Shown in pieces: positions 37,427 to 39,276 of a stretch of DNA of 39,276 nucleotides. The notes beneath the pieces are model-generated. The model did no database searches and had not been told where the DNA came from. It saw only the letters and a program-made list of their open reading frames with translations. Numbering within the stretch: the stretch's first letter is position 1; every line of letters begins with the position of its first letter. The position numbers were made by a program, and so were the translations under genes. The stretch is from Oscillospiraceae bacterium (GTDB taxonomy: Bacteria; Bacillota; Clostridia; Monoglobales; Monoglobaceae), in contig SVKC01000015.1 of assembly GCA_015068655.1 (NCBI GenBank), positions 1-39,276 on the forward strand, in the 5' to 3' direction.

Positions 37427-38590
37427 ATGGAGAAAGATTTGAGAGCCTGGGCAGAGATTGACCTTGATGCCATAGGACACAACACAAGGGAAATAAAAAG
37501 ATGTCTTTCGGAAAAAACGAAGCTTATGGGTGTGATAAAGGCAGATGCATATGGACACGGTGCAGTTGAGGTGGCGGCAGAGCTTTTGAGAAACGGAGCG
37601 GATCAGCTGGCGGTGGCGTTTGCTGATGAAGCTGTTGAGCTAAGACGTCACGGCTTTGATGTTCCGATACTTATACTTGGAAATTCCACAGAAGGTGACA
37701 TAGAAGTCCTTTTGGAATATGATATTATGCCTGCAGTTTCGGATTATGATTTTGCTGAAAAGCTTTCAAAGGCTGCTTGTACTTTGGGGAAGGTTCTGAA
37801 AATTCATATCAAGCTTGATACGGGAATGTCACGCATAGGTTTTCTTGCAGAGGACGAGAAAAGTATTGATGATATATGCAGAATATCAAAGCTTTCGGGT
37901 ATAGAGCTTGAAGGGCTTTTTACGCATTTTGCAACAGCTGACGAGACAGACGAGGAATATACAAAATATCAGTTTCAACAGTTTGTGAAGACTGCAGAGG
38001 CTCTTGAACGAAATGGTATAAATATTCCTGTGAAGCACGTCTGCAACAGTGCAGGTCTTGTGAAATTTCCTGAAATGCAGCTTGACATGGTCAGGGCAGG
38101 TATTATAATTTACGGTCTGTATCCTTCGAAGGATTTTGACCACTCACTGATAGACTTGAAGCCTGCAATGACGTTCAAATCAAGAATTTCTCACATAAAG
38201 TATCTTGATGAGGGAACAACTCTCAGCTATGGCAGAAGCTATACCCTTGAAAAAGAATCAAGGATTGCAACGGTAGCTGTTGGCTACGCTGACGGCTACA
38301 GCCGATGCCTTTCAAATCGGGTAAATATGCTTGTGAAAGGAAATGCTGTAAGACAATTAGGAAGAATTTGTATGGATCAATGTATGATTGACATTTCTGC
38401 TGTTAATAATATAAATGTCGGAGACGAAGTTGTTTTGTTCGGCGGCACGGAAAAAGGAATCTCTGCAGATGATATTGCAGAAATTCTCGGTACAATCAGC
38501 TATGAGGTGGTTTGTGCTGTGAGCCGTCGTATTCCGCGCATTTATATCAAGAACGGCAGGATGACGGGATTGCTTAATTATCTTTTGTAG
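37427..38590 (+). CDS. alr: Alanine racemase
   Basis: PLP-dependent interconversion of L- and D-alanine for peptidoglycan, 387 residues. The PLP lysine is K38 (GVIKADAYGHG), the second catalytic residue is Y268 (LSYGRSYT), and the C-terminal domain includes GYADGYSRCLSN and GRICMDQCMIDISAV. The N-terminal EIDLDAIGHNTREIK is typical. It is 18 nt after the GerS-like gene; the pair may be expressed together in sporulation or vegetatively. The genome could hold a second alr, which is not visible here. Confidence 0.95.
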   Translation: MEKDLRAWAEIDLDAIGHNTREIKRCLSEKTKLMGVIKADAYGHGAVEVAAELLRNGADQLAVAFADEAVELRRHGFDVPILILGNSTEGDIEVLLEYDIMPAVSDYDFAEKLSKAACTLGKVLKIHIKLDTGMSRIGFLAEDEKSIDDICRISKLSGIELEGLFTHFATADETDEEYTKYQFQQFVKTAEALERNGINIPVKHVCNSAGLVKFPEMQLDMVRAGIIIYGLYPSKDFDHSLIDLKPAMTFKSRISHIKYLDEGTTLSYGRSYTLEKESRIATVAVGYADGYSRCLSNRVNMLVKGNAVRQLGRICMDQCMIDISAVNNINVGDEVVLFGGTEKGISADDIAEILGTISYEVVCAVSRRIPRIYIKNGRMTGLLNYLL

Positions 38591-38714
38591 GATATGGGCG
38601 ATACATAGAGCCAAAATGTCATACTTTGCGTATAATGTATAAGGATTGAATGTGTTCGGACAAAACAACTGGTTCTTCGCATCAATCTGAACTACTGGCG
38701 GAGTGTGAATTATT

Positions 38715-39056
38715 GTGGTAATTAAAAGAGGCGATATTTATTATGCAGATCTTAGCCCTGTGGTTGGTTCTGAGCAGGGTGGTGTGAGACCGGTGCTGAT
38801 TATCCAGAATGATATTGGGAACAAATACAGCCCGACGGTTATTGCAACGGCTATAACATCACAAATAAACAAGGCAAAAATGCCTACACATATTGAGCTT
38901 GATGCCAACGAATACGGGCTTTCAAAGGATTCCGTTGTACTGGCAGAGCAAATCAGAACCATTGACAAACGAAGACTAAAGGAAAAAATAGGGCATCTTG
39001 ATGATGAACTTATGACAAGAGTGAACGAAGCTTTGGAAATAAGTTTCGGTTTGTAG
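38715..39056 (+). CDS. MazF/EndoA-type mRNA endoribonuclease toxin
   Basis: 113-residue PemK/MazF-fold endoribonuclease, normally cutting single-stranded RNA at short motifs. [20 protein letters not shown] and RPVLIIQND are the family start; R25 and T48 (ATAITSQ) match the catalytic pair of Bacillus MazF, and [13 protein letters not shown] is the conserved later block. The start is GTG 38715 with a weakly placed GGAG. No MazE-type antitoxin gene exists in the 124 nt between alr and this gene, nor between it and the terminator. The alr-mazF order is common in Firmicutes, but usually with the antitoxin between. Confidence 0.9.
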   Translation: MVIKRGDIYYADLSPVVGSEQGGVRPVLIIQNDIGNKYSPTVIATAITSQINKAKMPTHIELDANEYGLSKDSVVLAEQIRTIDKRRLKEKIGHLDDELMTRVNEALEISFGL

Positions 39057-39116
39057 CTATACTGTTTCAGCTATGGAAACATTGAATTTCAATTGAATAA
39101 AAGGAAGTTGTTAAAC

Positions 39117-39152
39117 AAATTGGGAGTTGTAACTTGTTACAACTCCCAATTT
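39117..39152. terminator. Long perfect hairpin after mazF
   Basis: AAATTGGGAGTTGTAAC (39117-39133) is perfectly complementary to GTTACAACTCCCAATTT (39136-39152). Intrinsic-terminator form in either direction, 60 nt past the mazF stop. Confidence 0.8.
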
Positions 39153-39161
39153 CAGACTGTC

Positions 39162-39212
39162 GAAGAACCCGTTTTGCATTAAGCAAAAACCGGGTTCTTC
39201 TTCGTTTTTATT
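39162..39212. terminator. Second hairpin, probable terminator
   Basis: GAAGAACCCG-TTTTGC (39162-39177) pairs with GCAAAA (39183-39188) and CGGGTTCTTC (39191-39200), with T-rich sequence after it. Probably serves the converging - strand gene at the right edge as well. Confidence 0.75.
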
Positions 39213-39248
39213 AAAATCACGATAGAATCAAGCAATTTGAACGGGGTA

Positions 39249-39276
39249 TTATTTGCCTTCCATTTCCATTTTGCCA
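39249..39276 (-). CDS. C-terminal end of an unidentified protein (partial)
   Basis: The right edge, read on the - strand, gives the in-frame tail AKMEMEGK and a TAA stop at 39251-39249. Its only support is the terminator-like hairpin just beyond it; eight residues identify nothing. Confidence 0.25.

Noticed and set aside
38591-38714. Hidden MazE antitoxin or promoter between alr and mazF
   Set aside because: No frame longer than a few codons with a start; a TATAAT at 38631 has no acceptable -35 at 17 nt.
1-39276. CRISPR array, tRNA, rRNA, insertion sequence or prophage
   Set aside because: No regularly spaced direct repeats, cloverleaf-like sequence with CCA end, rRNA signature, transposase or phage structural gene was found on reading both strands.

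Overview
The window looks like a chromosomal segment of an anaerobic, low-to-moderate GC, spore-former-like Firmicute of class Clostridia (probably an uncultured gut Oscillospirales-type organism; the rank below class is inference). Supporting signs are AGGAGG-type ribosome sites, sigma-A promoters with 17-nt spacers, a T-box leader, an SLH-domain surface protein, a split two-subunit transketolase, alpha2-type glycyl-tRNA synthetase, the holB-ricT and cysE-cysS-mrnC gene orders, and a gerS-like lipoprotein gene next to alr. No rRNA, tRNA, CRISPR array, transposase or phage gene was seen.

Layout. 1-1.3 kb: an AT-rich accessory edge with a DUF559 gene inside an inverted-repeat cassette, then a hexapeptide sugar acetyltransferase. 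1.3-6.0 kb: small metabolic genes on the + strand (aldo/keto reductase, two alpha/beta hydrolases, an aldose-epimerase-like protein, two exported proteins of unknown function). 6.0-9.0 kb: ispE and ftsH on the - strand. 9.1-11.8 kb: three consecutive cyclophilin-type peptidyl-prolyl isomerases predicted for three places (membrane-anchored, cytosolic, SLH surface protein). 11.9-17.4 kb: a - strand sugar operon (lyxose/mannose isomerase-like, GH38 alpha-mannosidase, FGGY kinase, class II aldolase), divergent from a PocR-AraC regulator, with two promoters lying on one palindrome.

18.4-22.8 kb is the most unusual part. A leucine-type T-box leader (specifier CUC) precedes a LeuA homologue that keeps the leucine-binding regulatory domain but has lost the metal-binding and catalytic residues of isopropylmalate synthase. 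It is followed by a fusion of a xylose-isomerase-like TIM barrel to an acyl-CoA-synthetase-type AMP ligase. The two genes are separated by a leader-like gap with competing hairpins.

22.8-33.4 kb is housekeeping: glyS-holB-ricT on +; then, on -, cysE-cysS-mrnC-yitT-transketolase subunits, followed by cysK and a hydrolase. 33.5-39.3 kb on +: a GT2 glycosyltransferase, a DUF6106-like membrane protein, an AcpS-NnrD fusion, a GerS-like lipoprotein, alanine racemase and a MazF toxin with no adjacent antitoxin, closed by two strong hairpins.
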